Shown: positions 42,601 through 51,759 of the stretch, piece by piece | Position numbering within the stretch: the first letter of the stretch is position 1 | Layout of the letters: every line of letters begins with the position of its first letter | NCBI RefSeq assembly: GCF_963678635.1 | Contig: NC_087066.1 | Location: 54,328,312-54,392,311, forward strand | From: Symsagittifera roscoffensis | Taxonomy: Eukaryota > Xenacoelomorpha > Acoela > Convolutidae | Length of the DNA stretch: 64,000 nucleotides | Direction of reading: 5' to 3' | The notes under the pieces: generated by a model | What the model was told of the DNA's origin: nothing | Database searches by the model: none | Seen by the model: the letters and a program-made list of their open reading frames with translations, nothing else | Made by a program: the position numbers and the translations under genes

Positions 42601-45600
42601 ACTTTGAACATTTCGTCTTTTGTTTGTGATTGCATAAAAACATCGTCTAAATAGGTGATTGCGTTTTTCTTGAGTATTAGTGGTCTAAAAATTTTGCTCA
42701 TAAAAGCTGAAAATGCTGCTGGTCCTATGGATATTCCATAGAATAAGCGGTTAAATTCGTATTGTTGGTTTCCGATAACAAATTGTGTTAAACGTCGTGA
42801 TTGTTCATCTAGTGGCATTTGATTGTATGCACTATTCATATCGGCGGTTGTAAAGTATTTGCCGTTTATTTTTGTTAAAATAACTTGTATTGGTTCAATG
42901 GGCCAATTACATTTTGATTCATCTATAAGTGAATTGAGGTATCTAGCATCGAGAACGATTTTTAATGATTCTCCTTTAGCTAGAATGATAACGGGGTTGA
43001 TGAATGTGTTGCCTTTTGGTTGTTCTTCTTTATTAACTGGTGATATAATATTGTACTGTTCTAAAATATCGAGTAATCTGTTTACTTTATCATGTAAGTG
43101 AATTGGTACTTTACTTGCTCTCTGTTTTTTGAAAACTGCGTCTGGTTTTAATGGGAGATGTAGTGATGAACTGATTTTGCCAACATCGAATTTTGATGTT
43201 GCATAGACTGATGAATATTTAATTAGCTGTTTGGCTAACTTTTCGAATTCGTCTTGTGTTATTTGTGAATGTTGGAAATTAAACATTGTTAAAAATTTTT
43301 GTTGGTCCTCTGTGTAGTTACTGATGTTGAATGTAGGTTTGAAATATGGAGTTTTTGTGAAATAATCCGTATTTCTGTTTTCGTTACTTATTATATTATT
43401 TATAGATAATTCTTCATTAAGAATTGTAGATTGGCAAATATCTAGTAATTGGAGTATATTATTTACGCGATAGGCTTTTTCGTGTATTGGTGATATTGTA
43501 GCGTTGGTTTCACAATATCCTAAAAGTCCTAAAGGTAATGTTACTTGGTAAGGTGTGTTGTTATAGACATGTAAGGAAATAATATCTGAATTCGAATTTT
43601 TCAAATATTTTATTGATGAGATTGTGATTTTGAAAAATTTATTAATAGGTTTGAATTCAAAATCTGACATATAAAATTTTTGTTTGTTTTGTTCTTTATC
43701 ATATTGGTGAACTTGTTTGATTGAAAAATTATATATGTTTCCTGATAGTGGTTTCAGGTGTTTTCTTTGTTGGTTATATATTGGATAAAATTTTGAAAAG
43801 AATGGTGGTTGTTTGTTTAATCTTTGAAAAAATGTTAGGGATGTTTCTTTTGTTTTTGTATATTTATCTTTGATTAATATTTTACTATTTAGGATGTTAA
43901 TTGTTGGTATATACTTCGAAATAAATGGTATTCCAATGATATTATATTTAATATCAGTGATATGGAATATTTGTTTAAATGGCTTGTTTAGAATTTTACT
44001 TTGCTCCATTGTTCTGGTAGGGAGGAGAAATAATTGGATTTTTCCGTAGTTTATCAATGTTGATCCTTGTGCTGTTGCTAGTTTGCTGGAGGTTTCAAGA
44101 GGTGTTAGCTTTGGATGTAAAGTTTTTATTTCATTCCATGTGGGGATGTTTATTATGTTTGATTCTGCTCCTGAATCAATTAAAAAATCTATTTCAAGGT
44201 CTGGTGGTTGAAATTCTTTATTTCTTGGGCTTTCTAAGAGAAATGGTATTGTCCAAATTTTTTCTTTGGGTTGTTCTTTTTGTATATTTTGATAAATATG
44301 GTTTGTATTCAAGCATTTTGTTTTGGTATTTTTATTGGTTTGATCTGTAGTGTTAATCTCGTTTGTTTCTTGCGTCGTTGATGTGGAATTTATGGGTGTA
44401 GTGTAATAATTTTGAAGAAATTCTGATTGATTTTCATATATATGTGATGGAAAGGGTTGTTCATATATGACAGATTCATAGTCATTTTCGACTTTTATCA
44501 TATTGATAGCAAGAGTGTTTTCAGTATCACTTTCTGAATCTGATGATGTACAGTTTATTTGATTGAGTTGTAACGTATCAGTTACTGTGTCATCAATACC
44601 TGGGGGGTCTGATGTTGTTTCTGGATTAGCTTGTACTTGATTGATTTGTGTTTGATGTTTAGGTGTACTGCTTCTATGACGATTATTAGAGTTATTATAG
44701 TGATTATTATTCCGGTGTGGTGATTGGGAATAATTTCTATAACGATTATTATAACTTGGGTGTCGATTTTGTGAATTATTTCGCGATCTATTTTGGTAAT
44801 TATTGTTTGGTCTGTTATAGTTCGATCTATTATATGAGTTATTCCTTGATCGATTGTTCGGGTAATTCTGGTTTCGGTTGTTTGAATAACTTCTATTTCT
44901 ATTATAGGAGTAGTTTCTATTCCTATTGTATGATGAATTTCGTGATTGGTTGTTTGGATAGTAGTTATTTCTTGATTGGGAATTAGATCTAGAAACAAAT
45001 CGTTGTGTATTTGAATTTGATCTGGAGTAGTTATTTCTACTATTTGGTCTATTGTAGTGATTTTGTGATGAGTTTTGTGTATTTCTTCGTTCTGGTGATC
45101 TTCCTCTATAACTTGAGTTATATGGGGATTGATTTCTTGTATAACTTGTATTGTTCGGAAGTGGTTTTCCTGAACTGTTGTTGCTGTATACATTTTTGTT
45201 TGGTAGATTTTGATCTTTTTTCATGTATTGATAGAATGATTTATTTGGTTCTTTGTATTTTTGAGGTTTATTTTGACTATCTTGCTGTTTTTGTTTACAT
45301 TCGGAAATACTATGTCCGTATCGGCGGCAATAATTACACCATTTTTTGAAAGATGGTTTGCCTTTAAAGTTCGGGTTCTTTTCGTAAATATTGAGTATTT
45401 CAGTGATTTTTTCAACGAGGTCTGTTTCTGATTCCTGTATATTATTAATATTAGTGGGAGTCGTTTCAATTTTGTTAACGTATTGTAATTTCAGATTTTC
45501 CGTTTCTTCTAGTTTCATCGTGATTTCTGCTTGTTCTAGTTTGTCTACTAGTTTTCGAAAATCTAAATCGGGTTCTCGAATTGAAGAAGGATGGGATGCT

Positions 45601-47861
45601 CTCTTTTTTATTGCTATTTTCCTTAATTGTGGTGTTAAGGTCATCATTAAGATTTCTGTCATCTTTGTGTTTTTATAGTCATGTGTATTTAGTGAGTATG
45701 CTTTTCGAACTAGTGTTTCGATTCGTACTGCTATTTGCTTGATGGTTTCGTTTGGTAATCTGCGAATTTCATTACATAAAACTCTTTGTTGTTGTTTGTT
45801 TCTTTCGGAGTCAAACATTTTTGAAAATTCTTGTGTAAATCTTTTCCAGTTTGATTTTATTTCTAGAGGTAGTACTGAAAACCATTTTTGGGCTGCGCCA
45901 TCTAAGGTTGTTTGTATCAACGCTGTGCGTCGATGTATCCAGTTTTGATGTAGTGGCGTATTAATTGGTTCAGGTCCTATGTTTAAAATCAAATTTGCTG
46001 TTACTGCATTTAAGTAATCTTCTACAGAGTATTCAGGGTCTGTTCCTGTGAAAACCATTAAAGGTTTGTTTGATGTTATTGATGATCCACCCATTAGGTA
46101 TGGATTCATTGTCATTTGTAATGATTCTGCTGCATTTGGCATTTGAGAAAAATTTGAAAGTTGGTTTCTTGTTATTTCATGTTGTTGAAGATAATATGGG
46201 AGTGGTATTTCATTTTGCATTTGTGATGGTTGATACGAGTGTGCAGTCATTGGATTTTGTTGTTGAATTGGTTGAAAAGATTGTGTATTAATTGGATTTT
46301 GTTGTTGAATTGGTTGTTGATGTTGTGCATCTATTGATTGTGGAGAAAAATTTCTATGATTTGTACGTGTTTTCTGTATTCCTTGTCTACGATATTCTTG
46401 AGTATTTGGTGCAAATATATCTGGTTGTAAGAAATCGTCATCTGAGGATAAATAATCCATTTGATAAGGTGTTTGTTTTTTATTTTTATTTTGTTGAAAA
46501 AATGGGTAATTTTCACTGCGATCCTGTGGAGGATTTGATTGAAAATTTTTGGAATTATATTGGGCCGTTGGGTTATCCCAGTTTCGAGGTTTTGTATATT
46601 GATTAAAATTCCTTTGTGGTTGATAATTTGTTTTTGATGGATGTGTATAATTATAATTATGGTCTGCAAAGTTGTTTTTAGTGAATGTTTTGCGTGTTTT
46701 TGATGGTATTGTCATGGGTCTGTATGTTTGGTAATCCATATGTGAATATTTTGGAGCAACCGAAGGTTTAACGGTTGATTGTAAGGTTACCTGTGTTTGT
46801 GAAGGGTTTGTATTTCTTGGTGTTGTTAAATTTGGGTGTATTGGTGAAATACTTTGTTGTGTAGTTGTTGTGTGTACAATTTCTTCATTTATGAAGTGTG
46901 ATGGTGTCTGGATATCTTGTTGAGTAAGATTCCTAGTTCCATTGAGGTTTTCGTTGTGTATGACTGTCGAGTTTAAACTATTATTTTGTGTATCGGGTAA
47001 AAATGTATTATAGTTTAATGGTGTTGCATCAATTGTTAATGGTATTACTCTTACATAATCTCTTATGTAAGATATTGTACCTATTGCTTGACTTGAGATT
47101 GATTGTGGAAAGCTTATAAATGCGTGATGAGACCATTCGGGGTCCCAAACATAATCTGATTGTTCTGTGATAGCGGTATCATCGTTCGAATTTTGGGGTC
47201 TAAAATTTTTTCTTGCTTGTGCAATTAAATCAATATTGTGTGTGAAATAATCTATTATGAACCATGCTAAAATTTTTTGTAGATCGTGTTTGGTATGTTG
47301 TGAAACGTCATCTTTCGTGAAATTTTCTTTAATGATGTTTAAATAACTAGAGAGTAGTGTAATTTCATGTCGTACTTTCAAATGTTTAGATGTTTCTGTC
47401 GGTGAGACATTTGTTAGTGGGATTTCGTTTTCTAATATCGAAATATAACTATATATTATTGCGAAAACTTCATTAGTGAAAATGGAGTTTGCTCTTTGTG
47501 AGTTATGGTATTGGATGCTTTTTATATATTCTGAAAAAACTTTTGAAAATTCTAAATCAAGATCGTCTGTTTGAATTGTATATTTTCTATTATTATGGTT
47601 TGGTGAGGTGAATTCTATGGAGTAGATTCCATACTGTTGTGTTATGTTGCATATATCTTTTAAGTAGTGATCTATGATTTGTCTTTTGATTTTTACATCG
47701 GGGAACTCTGTTTTACATGGACTGATTCCGGGTTCAAATAAATTTACGAGTAAATTTTGACAAAATATGTGTTGTCCTCTATCAGTATCTGCGTCTACTA
47801 TAAAAGGAAAGATTTCATCGTCATCTGGAGTTTCGTCACCTGGGGTGTGTGTTGAACTCAT
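39639..47861 (-). CDS. Gag-Pol polyprotein, 2740 aa, Ty3/gypsy type
   Basis: One uninterrupted frame with no frameshift between gag and pol. Approximate residues: N-terminal extension 1-560 (helical part to about 280, then Gln/Asn/Pro-rich); capsid-like retrotransposon Gag 600-800 (FTGTDPEYSVEDYL, WFSVLPLEIKSNWKRF); CCHC knuckle near 842 (CNYCRRYGHSISEC); Asn/Arg/Ser-rich RNA-binding-like stretch 900-1090; aspartic protease near 1227 (FLIDSGAES); reverse transcriptase about 1590-1800 with YLDD near 1737; RNase H about 1880-2010 (CDASNFGIGAAL, TDHKP, LPDTLSR); integrase zinc finger 2245-2290 (GHSGSEKTY, CNDCIVC); DDE core with SFDTKGP, VTDNGTEF and GLVEGMNR (about 2321, 2380, 2417); GPY/F module near 2595 (RKGPYQII). 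All catalytic residues checked are present. Gag is unusually large (over 1200 residues before PR). No chromodomain seen. The 155-aa ORF overlaps its start by 26 bases. Confidence 0.95.
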   Translation of the reverse strand: MSSTHTPGDETPDDDEIFPFIVDADTDRGQHIFCQNLLVNLFEPGISPCKTEFPDVKIKRQIIDHYLKDICNITQQYGIYSIEFTSPNHNNRKYTIQTDDLDLEFSKVFSEYIKSIQYHNSQRANSIFTNEVFAIIYSYISILENEIPLTNVSPTETSKHLKVRHEITLLSSYLNIIKENFTKDDVSQHTKHDLQKILAWFIIDYFTHNIDLIAQARKNFRPQNSNDDTAITEQSDYVWDPEWSHHAFISFPQSISSQAIGTISYIRDYVRVIPLTIDATPLNYNTFLPDTQNNSLNSTVIHNENLNGTRNLTQQDIQTPSHFINEEIVHTTTTQQSISPIHPNLTTPRNTNPSQTQVTLQSTVKPSVAPKYSHMDYQTYRPMTIPSKTRKTFTKNNFADHNYNYTHPSKTNYQPQRNFNQYTKPRNWDNPTAQYNSKNFQSNPPQDRSENYPFFQQNKNKKQTPYQMDYLSSDDDFLQPDIFAPNTQEYRRQGIQKTRTNHRNFSPQSIDAQHQQPIQQQNPINTQSFQPIQQQNPMTAHSYQPSQMQNEIPLPYYLQQHEITRNQLSNFSQMPNAAESLQMTMNPYLMGGSSITSNKPLMVFTGTDPEYSVEDYLNAVTANLILNIGPEPINTPLHQNWIHRRTALIQTTLDGAAQKWFSVLPLEIKSNWKRFTQEFSKMFDSERNKQQQRVLCNEIRRLPNETIKQIAVRIETLVRKAYSLNTHDYKNTKMTEILMMTLTPQLRKIAIKKRASHPSSIREPDLDFRKLVDKLEQAEITMKLEETENLKLQYVNKIETTPTNINNIQESETDLVEKITEILNIYEKNPNFKGKPSFKKWCNYCRRYGHSISECKQKQQDSQNKPQKYKEPNKSFYQYMKKDQNLPNKNVYSNNSSGKPLPNNTSYTRNQSPYNSSYRGRSPERRNTQNSSQNHYNRPNSRNNYSRSNSNTQRFVSRSNSQSRNNYYPNNQSRNSSYNRNRNYSYNRNRSYSNNRNQNYPNNRSRNNSYNRSNYNRPNNNYQNRSRNNSQNRHPSYNNRYRNYSQSPHRNNNHYNNSNNRHRSSTPKHQTQINQVQANPETTSDPPGIDDTVTDTLQLNQINCTSSDSESDTENTLAINMIKVENDYESVIYEQPFPSHIYENQSEFLQNYYTTPINSTSTTQETNEINTTDQTNKNTKTKCLNTNHIYQNIQKEQPKEKIWTIPFLLESPRNKEFQPPDLEIDFLIDSGAESNIINIPTWNEIKTLHPKLTPLETSSKLATAQGSTLINYGKIQLFLLPTRTMEQSKILNKPFKQIFHITDIKYNIIGIPFISKYIPTINILNSKILIKDKYTKTKETSLTFFQRLNKQPPFFSKFYPIYNQQRKHLKPLSGNIYNFSIKQVHQYDKEQNKQKFYMSDFEFKPINKFFKITISSIKYLKNSNSDIISLHVYNNTPYQVTLPLGLLGYCETNATISPIHEKAYRVNNILQLLDICQSTILNEELSINNIISNENRNTDYFTKTPYFKPTFNISNYTEDQQKFLTMFNFQHSQITQDEFEKLAKQLIKYSSVYATSKFDVGKISSSLHLPLKPDAVFKKQRASKVPIHLHDKVNRLLDILEQYNIISPVNKEEQPKGNTFINPVIILAKGESLKIVLDARYLNSLIDESKCNWPIEPIQVILTKINGKYFTTADMNSAYNQMPLDEQSRRLTQFVIGNQQYEFNRLFYGISIGPAAFSAFMSKIFRPLILKKNAITYLDDVFMQSQTKDEMFKVLEKYHQILQNENLKAAPDKSHFFLTRVKFLGHNIERKTITPLKSRIDAIQKLQPPTNKKKIQEFLGMLNFLSKYVYKMQLYLRPFYNILRQQNNFEWNTEHQARFEEIKKLLTEQISNTIPDPDQPFYAMCDASNFGIGAALLQSHNGTNKMNLISANSRLFTQAELRLSTLMRECTAIIYTLTEYEFLILGSKHPTVLFTDHKPIIFLFTQKSNPNHRVYRFQLILMKFPNLHIVWTAGKNLALPDTLSRNTPPELLTRKTTVEIPKNIKFYLAENETSPRLECKYAVKTDIEQSQINNLQHFPLYLDCQNNHYEVDLLGTSTFKPIPYSQWIKNNTQQKRTKQHLPKKDHFPLIEKEDLTDKINLSGPQTNDSKYTINQVFDLHDPLDTIPLSKLEIENIFLPPTETITISTLKQYQNLDPVIRQLKSWHKYKTKPIKADSTILGNKTLLRYFRKFNNTTINENTDLLEYNMNESTVPCLPISMILIAFNISHTQNIKGHSGSEKTYSNFIQNFYFPNAPIWIKVLCNDCIVCQLNKPYPNQKQIAQKQDFKGQSLYFNHRISFDTKGPISPSSEGNSYIMVIVDAFTHYAALNPVPHCNAYYAYTTLYEHWIAKFGLPEILVTDNGTEFINNEIITLCHLYNIKHKPRTSHAPWTNGLVEGMNRSLQEYLRCIINGNDTKYTEWSADVKLFPLAYNSQITTTLGMSPYEMVFNQKPRKPIMFTANSHKNAQGYCQPNKDSICYNLPLHTHDEDHFHHPQILKLASGTHTEWILNRDKKHNEIYQKITKKLLQRQNINDQINSRFTPASDLKIGTFVLIPNFNTQKGISKKLQPLRKGPYQIIEKPTDVTYKITDSNKKEIVQHRNNLLPYYPKEYALRELTQLYSFTGLKIIQNEPHLKNTEQNDNPTENQNTKPTATKNNTQNHKESPKQRKNRQMTEQIIPQEQIDKSENRKTTRLRNQPRKNYKIFIPQSKILKKVEFQK

Positions 47862-48303
47862 TTTTTCGTTCGATGACTGTTAATATGTAATTATTGATGT
47901 GTCGAATTGGTTGATTCCAATTGTATAGATGTACTGGTTTGTGTTTGTACTGTTTTTTTATTCTTCTTTTTCCTCTTTGTGATGAATTTGAAGTTGTTTC
48001 TGAGTCAGAAAAATATAATTGATCGTGTTGTGGGTAATTTTTATCTATTGATTCTTTTAGTTTGTAAAGTTCGTCTAAACTGTTGGTTTCTGATTCTGAA
48101 AATGCGTTTCGATTTTTTGAAAATCTTTTTCGTGTTATTTGTCTTTGTTTAGTTATTATTTTTCTTTTTAGTGTTTGTCGTTTTGTTCGAATGTATCCAA
48201 CTGTTTGTGTATGAGGTGTGATTACAAGGTCGTATTTTTTGTTATCTATTTCACAATTGTGTAAAATGATTGTTTGTTTATTTCCTAGGTTTTTAAATGA
48301 CAT
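47836..48303 (-). CDS. Retroelement 5' ORF, 155 aa, basic
   Basis: First gene after the leader; ends 26 bases inside gag-pol in another frame. Rich in Lys/Arg (RTKRQTLKRKIITKQRQITR, QRGKRRIKKQYKHK) with two acidic Ser clusters (SESETNS, SDSETTSNSS) that look like casein kinase 2 sites. Such composition fits a nuclear or RNA-binding accessory protein, but no family is recognised. Overlap with the gag start suggests leaky scanning or reinitiation. Confidence 0.7.
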   Translation of the reverse strand: MSFKNLGNKQTIILHNCEIDNKKYDLVITPHTQTVGYIRTKRQTLKRKIITKQRQITRKRFSKNRNAFSESETNSLDELYKLKESIDKNYPQHDQLYFSDSETTSNSSQRGKRRIKKQYKHKPVHLYNWNQPIRHINNYILTVIERKNEFNTHPR

Positions 48304-49536
48304 AAGGTTTAGAATGACGGATGCAAAGGTTGTTAAATGATTTCTATTTTCTTAAACTGTTAGTTCTTACGATTTTTTGGTTAGCTTAACCTGGGTCTAT
48401 TTGTTCAGGGTTGGAGAGAAAAGTATATCGATTCCGAAGAATGATTTTTACTTTCTCGTGACTAGTATAAGCTAAGGTGTTAACTTACTTAATCTTACTT
48501 AGGGGTAGTGATTGTGTTCAAGGGTTGGAGAATAGTAAATCGATCCACAAGGTTCAGGTATAATTAGAACGCGAGTAGTTCGTTAGATACTATTTTAAAC
48601 TTACTAAGTCTAAGATTTATTCTGGGTCTGGTAAGAGGGGGGGTCAAGTGAAGGATGAATAACCGAAGTTCTTCACTGTTTATCCTAATTTGAATGATTA
48701 GTTTTGTTTTAAAAATTTCTATTAGTCTTGGGTCTTTAGAAAGGGTTGGGTAGTGAATCGACGTTTGAGGTCGTTAGACACTAATTAAGTGGGTGGGGGA
48801 GAACAAAGTTGTTCTGTTTGATCCAAGGATAAGCCTTGATGATCAAATTTAAAATTTAATTAAGTAGAAAATGATTTAAGATCCAAGGATAAGCCTTGAT
48901 GATCTGGTTTTAAAATTAAGTGAATTTAAGTTTTAATAAAGTTTTAAATGTGTGTAAAGGAAAGATTTAGTGTTTTATGATATTAGTGAGTTGATGATTG
49001 CTGTTATGTTTTAGGTGATGAAGCTGGAACAACAAGATGATTTATGATTACTAACCATTTATTGTCATGCTACTAATTTTTATTTTTGTTTTCCAATAAA
49101 TATTTTTCAAACATGTTTTGTATAATACTGCAGAGTTTTAGGAAAACGATCTAAGATCTTTTTATCAATCGTTATTGTATAATATTAATTTTGTTTAGCG
49201 CCTGAAATGATTTTGAAGATTAACTTCAAGGTTTTATGTTTGCAAATGGAAATCTAAATTCATTGCAAGTAGTATTCGAAATATAAAAGTTTGTTCTGGC
49301 TTTTGCCGAACTATCATATAACTATACGGCAAGTTTCTACTTTGTCGTATGTCGTCTTTGGTTCGAGGTCTTCTTCCAATTCCGGGTAGTTCTATTATGG
49401 TTCGGAATATTGGCTCTGATCTATTGAGTCGGAGAGACATTTCAATTAAATTATTGTCGTATAACATTTTTTAAATGTTTTTGTCTAATTTCTAATCTAA
49501 TTTTGGTTAATTCTAATCTAGTAAGGTCTTGTTCGA
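48304..49536 (-). other. Long 5' leader of the retroelement with repeated hairpins
   Basis: About 1.2 kb. GATCCAAGGATAAGCCTTGATGATC is present twice, 60 bases apart (48820-48844, 48880-48904). Each folds as CAAGG-loop-CCTTG. GAACAAAGTTGTTC (48801-48814) is another inverted repeat. A GGGTTGGAGA...ATCGAT motif recurs at 48410, 48524 and, weaker, 48748. A 77-codon ATG frame lies at 49234-49467. Packaging/dimerisation structures are the natural guess. Confidence 0.6.
49234..49467 (-). CDS. Leader ORF, 77 aa (doubtful)
   Basis: First ATG frame after the primer-binding site. Contains SLRLNRSEPIFRTIIELPGI and an Arg-rich middle. Could be an upstream ORF, or a 5' coding exon supplying an ATG to the ATG-less downstream frame by splicing. 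No family recognised. Confidence 0.35.
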   Translation of the reverse strand: MLYDNNLIEMSLRLNRSEPIFRTIIELPGIGRRPRTKDDIRQSRNLPYSYMIVRQKPEQTFIFRILLAMNLDFHLQT

Positions 49537-49553
49537 GACTTATGGTCGCACCA
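49537..49553 (-). promoter_or_regulatory. Primer-binding site
   Basis: Two bases inside the 5' LTR the coding strand reads TGGTGCGACCATAAGTC, complementary to a tRNA 3' end of form ...GGTCGCACCA. TGG at the start is diagnostic. I could not assign the tRNA. Confidence 0.75.
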
Positions 49554-49555
49554 GA

Positions 49556-49963
49556 TGAGTTAGGACCGAGGTGTAACTCATAGAGTAATTTCGGATAGGG
49601 TACACCGTCTGCTCGTCACGCTATCTTATTTTCGGCCGGATAGATTCGTGCAACTTCTTAGTCTAATACCGATCCTAATCTTACTCTTATACTATCTAGT
49701 CTCAGGTTGTTTAACTAGTCTCTGCTAGGCTCAATAGATCTAGGGTATACTGGTTTATTGCGGCTGCTGAAGTGCTCGGGAGAGTCCAACTAATTTCTAA
49801 GTTAAATTCAAATCTCTCTGGTGCTGAAATTACAAGTAACTTCAGCACTTACAAATAAGTGGGTTGTTAGTTAGATGGATCATGATTGGTTAATATTAAA
49901 TACTTTACATTGGTAAAACATTTAATTTATCCAATCATAAAATATAGTTTAGATCAGGTTCCA
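49556..49963 (-). repeat. 5' LTR (right copy)
   Basis: 408 bp, aligned by eye base for base with 31115-31522 with no mismatch. AATAAA on the coding strand at 49759-49754, hairpin at 49821-49848. Carries promoter functions for the element; a CCAATCAT box lies near its 5' end. Confidence 0.95.
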
Positions 49964-49967
49964 GCAG

Positions 49968-51759
49968 AACAATATCAATTTGCTTAAAACTTTGAACACC
50001 TGGGCTGCTGCCGGACTTTTACTTCCAAATTTAGTTCTTGGACATTAATCACTCTGCCACGAGGCATGTTTATCGGCTTTTAGTATCCAGATACTCATTA
50101 CCTACTTTTACCACAAACAAACAGCTTAAAATCAAGCCGATATATCACGCTATGCTCACAGAACAACGAAAAGTTGAAACTTTTGACAAATCGTCATTGA
50201 ATCGTTTATGATCTATCGAAAAAAAGCAGTCGGATACGAACCTGCGATCTCGAGATTAAGAATATCACGCCCTTTACTTCTTGCATCAGACGCTTACCGA
50301 CCGTCAAACACAAGCAGAGAACAGATGCTATAAAATTTCCAATGCAAAAGAGCGTGATTATAGCAAGTGCTACCAAATCAGCACTTTAATTTCCAAGTTA
50401 GGTTGGAAAAAAATTAGAGTCATACTAATACAATAAACTGGCTAGTGTAAATGCAGTAAAACCATTGTCAACAATAGTAAAAAAAAAGTCAACACAAAGC
50501 TGGAAAAGAGACAATAAACGCAAGGTTTTCAAAAAAAACATCATCTTTCGAAACTCAAAGTAACAAAATATATTTCTTTGAACTTCAAGAACAGTTTATG
50601 ATTGGCGCTTCTTTGATACAATCACCGCAATTTGAGATCAATGGATCAATAGATAAAAATTTTAATCCACTGGAAAATTTAAAAACTCAAATCTATTTTT
50701 GAAACTAGAAGTCATTCACGATTTTCGCGCCATTTCCATTCGTATTTAGAGTGATAACAACCCAATGTGATAACGCTTACCACAAATATGTACACAGAGA
50801 CGAACTGGAGCTTCGCATCACTTGCGATACAGCGCAAGCGCAGCATAGCAAGCTAGCGAATGAAAAATAAGACCAGGGTCACTAGGCCGATGAAACATAA
50901 ACTGAAACCTTTTAGGCCGAATAAAACTTTTAAAGAGAAAAAAAAACAAAAAAGAAAATATACAACGTCAAGGCTAATAATTTCTACAAATTACAAGAGT
51001 AAATGAAAGACACTTGCATCTACGATGAAAACTGCTGACAGCATGAGAAAATTACCCAATGGGACAACTAAGCCGACAGAACATAAGAAAACAAATTAAA
51101 GTCGGACAAGTCAAGTTTTCTCGGAAGCAATACTGTCAATTTCATATATACTGAAAAAACCGGCCGGAGACATTAGGGTATAAAGACAACCGCGTTACCT
51201 TTAGGCCAAACGGGATGTAAATTCGAAATTTCTAAGGTTCACAAATAAATCAACTACACAATTTCTCACAGATTTGTAAACAATTTCTCACCGATTACAA
51301 AACAATTGCTCTCGCACGTGTAATAAGGACCGACACGTGCGCTTGTTACGCGTGTTTTTCGCAGAAAAGGAAGCTCACTTATGGACGATGTAATCGTAAA
51401 TCGCATGAAGCACAACAACGAAGCGCGTGCACGAAGTATTAATTAACTGAATCTAAATACAACCCTGAACCTCAATTGAAATAGTAGCCAGGGTACGTAT
51501 AAACAAGTAACGGATATTTTAACTTCTGTTCATAAAAGTCGTGCTCATCTATAGAATGTTTTACACAGAGGCGAAGCAGAGCTTCACACCACTTGCGATG
51601 CAACACAAACAAGAAAAATACATTAGTCGAAAAAAAATTTTAGATGTTGAAAAAACTAGGTGACCTAAAATTTTCGTATGTCTCGATAAAAACAACAACG
51701 GGCCCAGCTGAAGCTGGAGATACGTGTCTGATATTGAATGAATTTGCTATATTGATGCG
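49968..51759. other. Intronic repeat remains between LTR element and satellite
   Basis: 50228-50300 on the minus strand contains GCAGGTTCGTATCCGAC, a B-box-like motif of a tRNA-derived repeat. 50880-51120 (TCACTAGGCCGATGAAACATAA, CAACTAAGCCGACAGAACAT) is a copy of the family found at 58.7-60.2 kb. GCTTCGCATCACTTGCGATACAGCGC (50811) and GCTTCACACCACTTGCGATGCAACAC (51579) are another repeated pair. No gene. Confidence 0.5.

Larger units (their letters stand above)
31115..49963 (-). mobile_element. Complete 18.8-kb env-bearing Ty3/gypsy-type LTR retroelement
   Basis: Element-level entry. 408-bp LTRs at both ends, each TG...CA and without a difference that I can find. Target duplication GCAG at 31111-31114 and 49964-49967. 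Primer-binding site next to the 5' LTR (49537-49553). Minus-strand gene order: 155-aa ORF, gag-pol (2740 aa), 62-aa membrane peptide, 378-codon ATG-less frame, env-like (872 aa), 599-aa ORF. PR-RT-RNase H-IN order and a GPY/F motif place it with Ty3/gypsy. Most such elements are 5-10 kb, so this one is about twice the usual size. Nothing is visibly broken, so it is young and may be active. Confidence 0.93.

Noticed and set aside
44582..45193. 203-aa minus-strand frame rich in Ile/Thr/His
   Set aside because: A shifted-frame reading of the Asn/Arg/Ser-rich repeats in Gag; the composition is explained by codon-level repeats of the real frame.
39704..47000. Many + strand open frames inside the retroelement (for example 44057-44350, 45005-45349)
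   Set aside because: They are antisense shadows of the 2740-aa Gag-Pol and owe their length to its A-rich, G-poor coding strand; no family signature in any.
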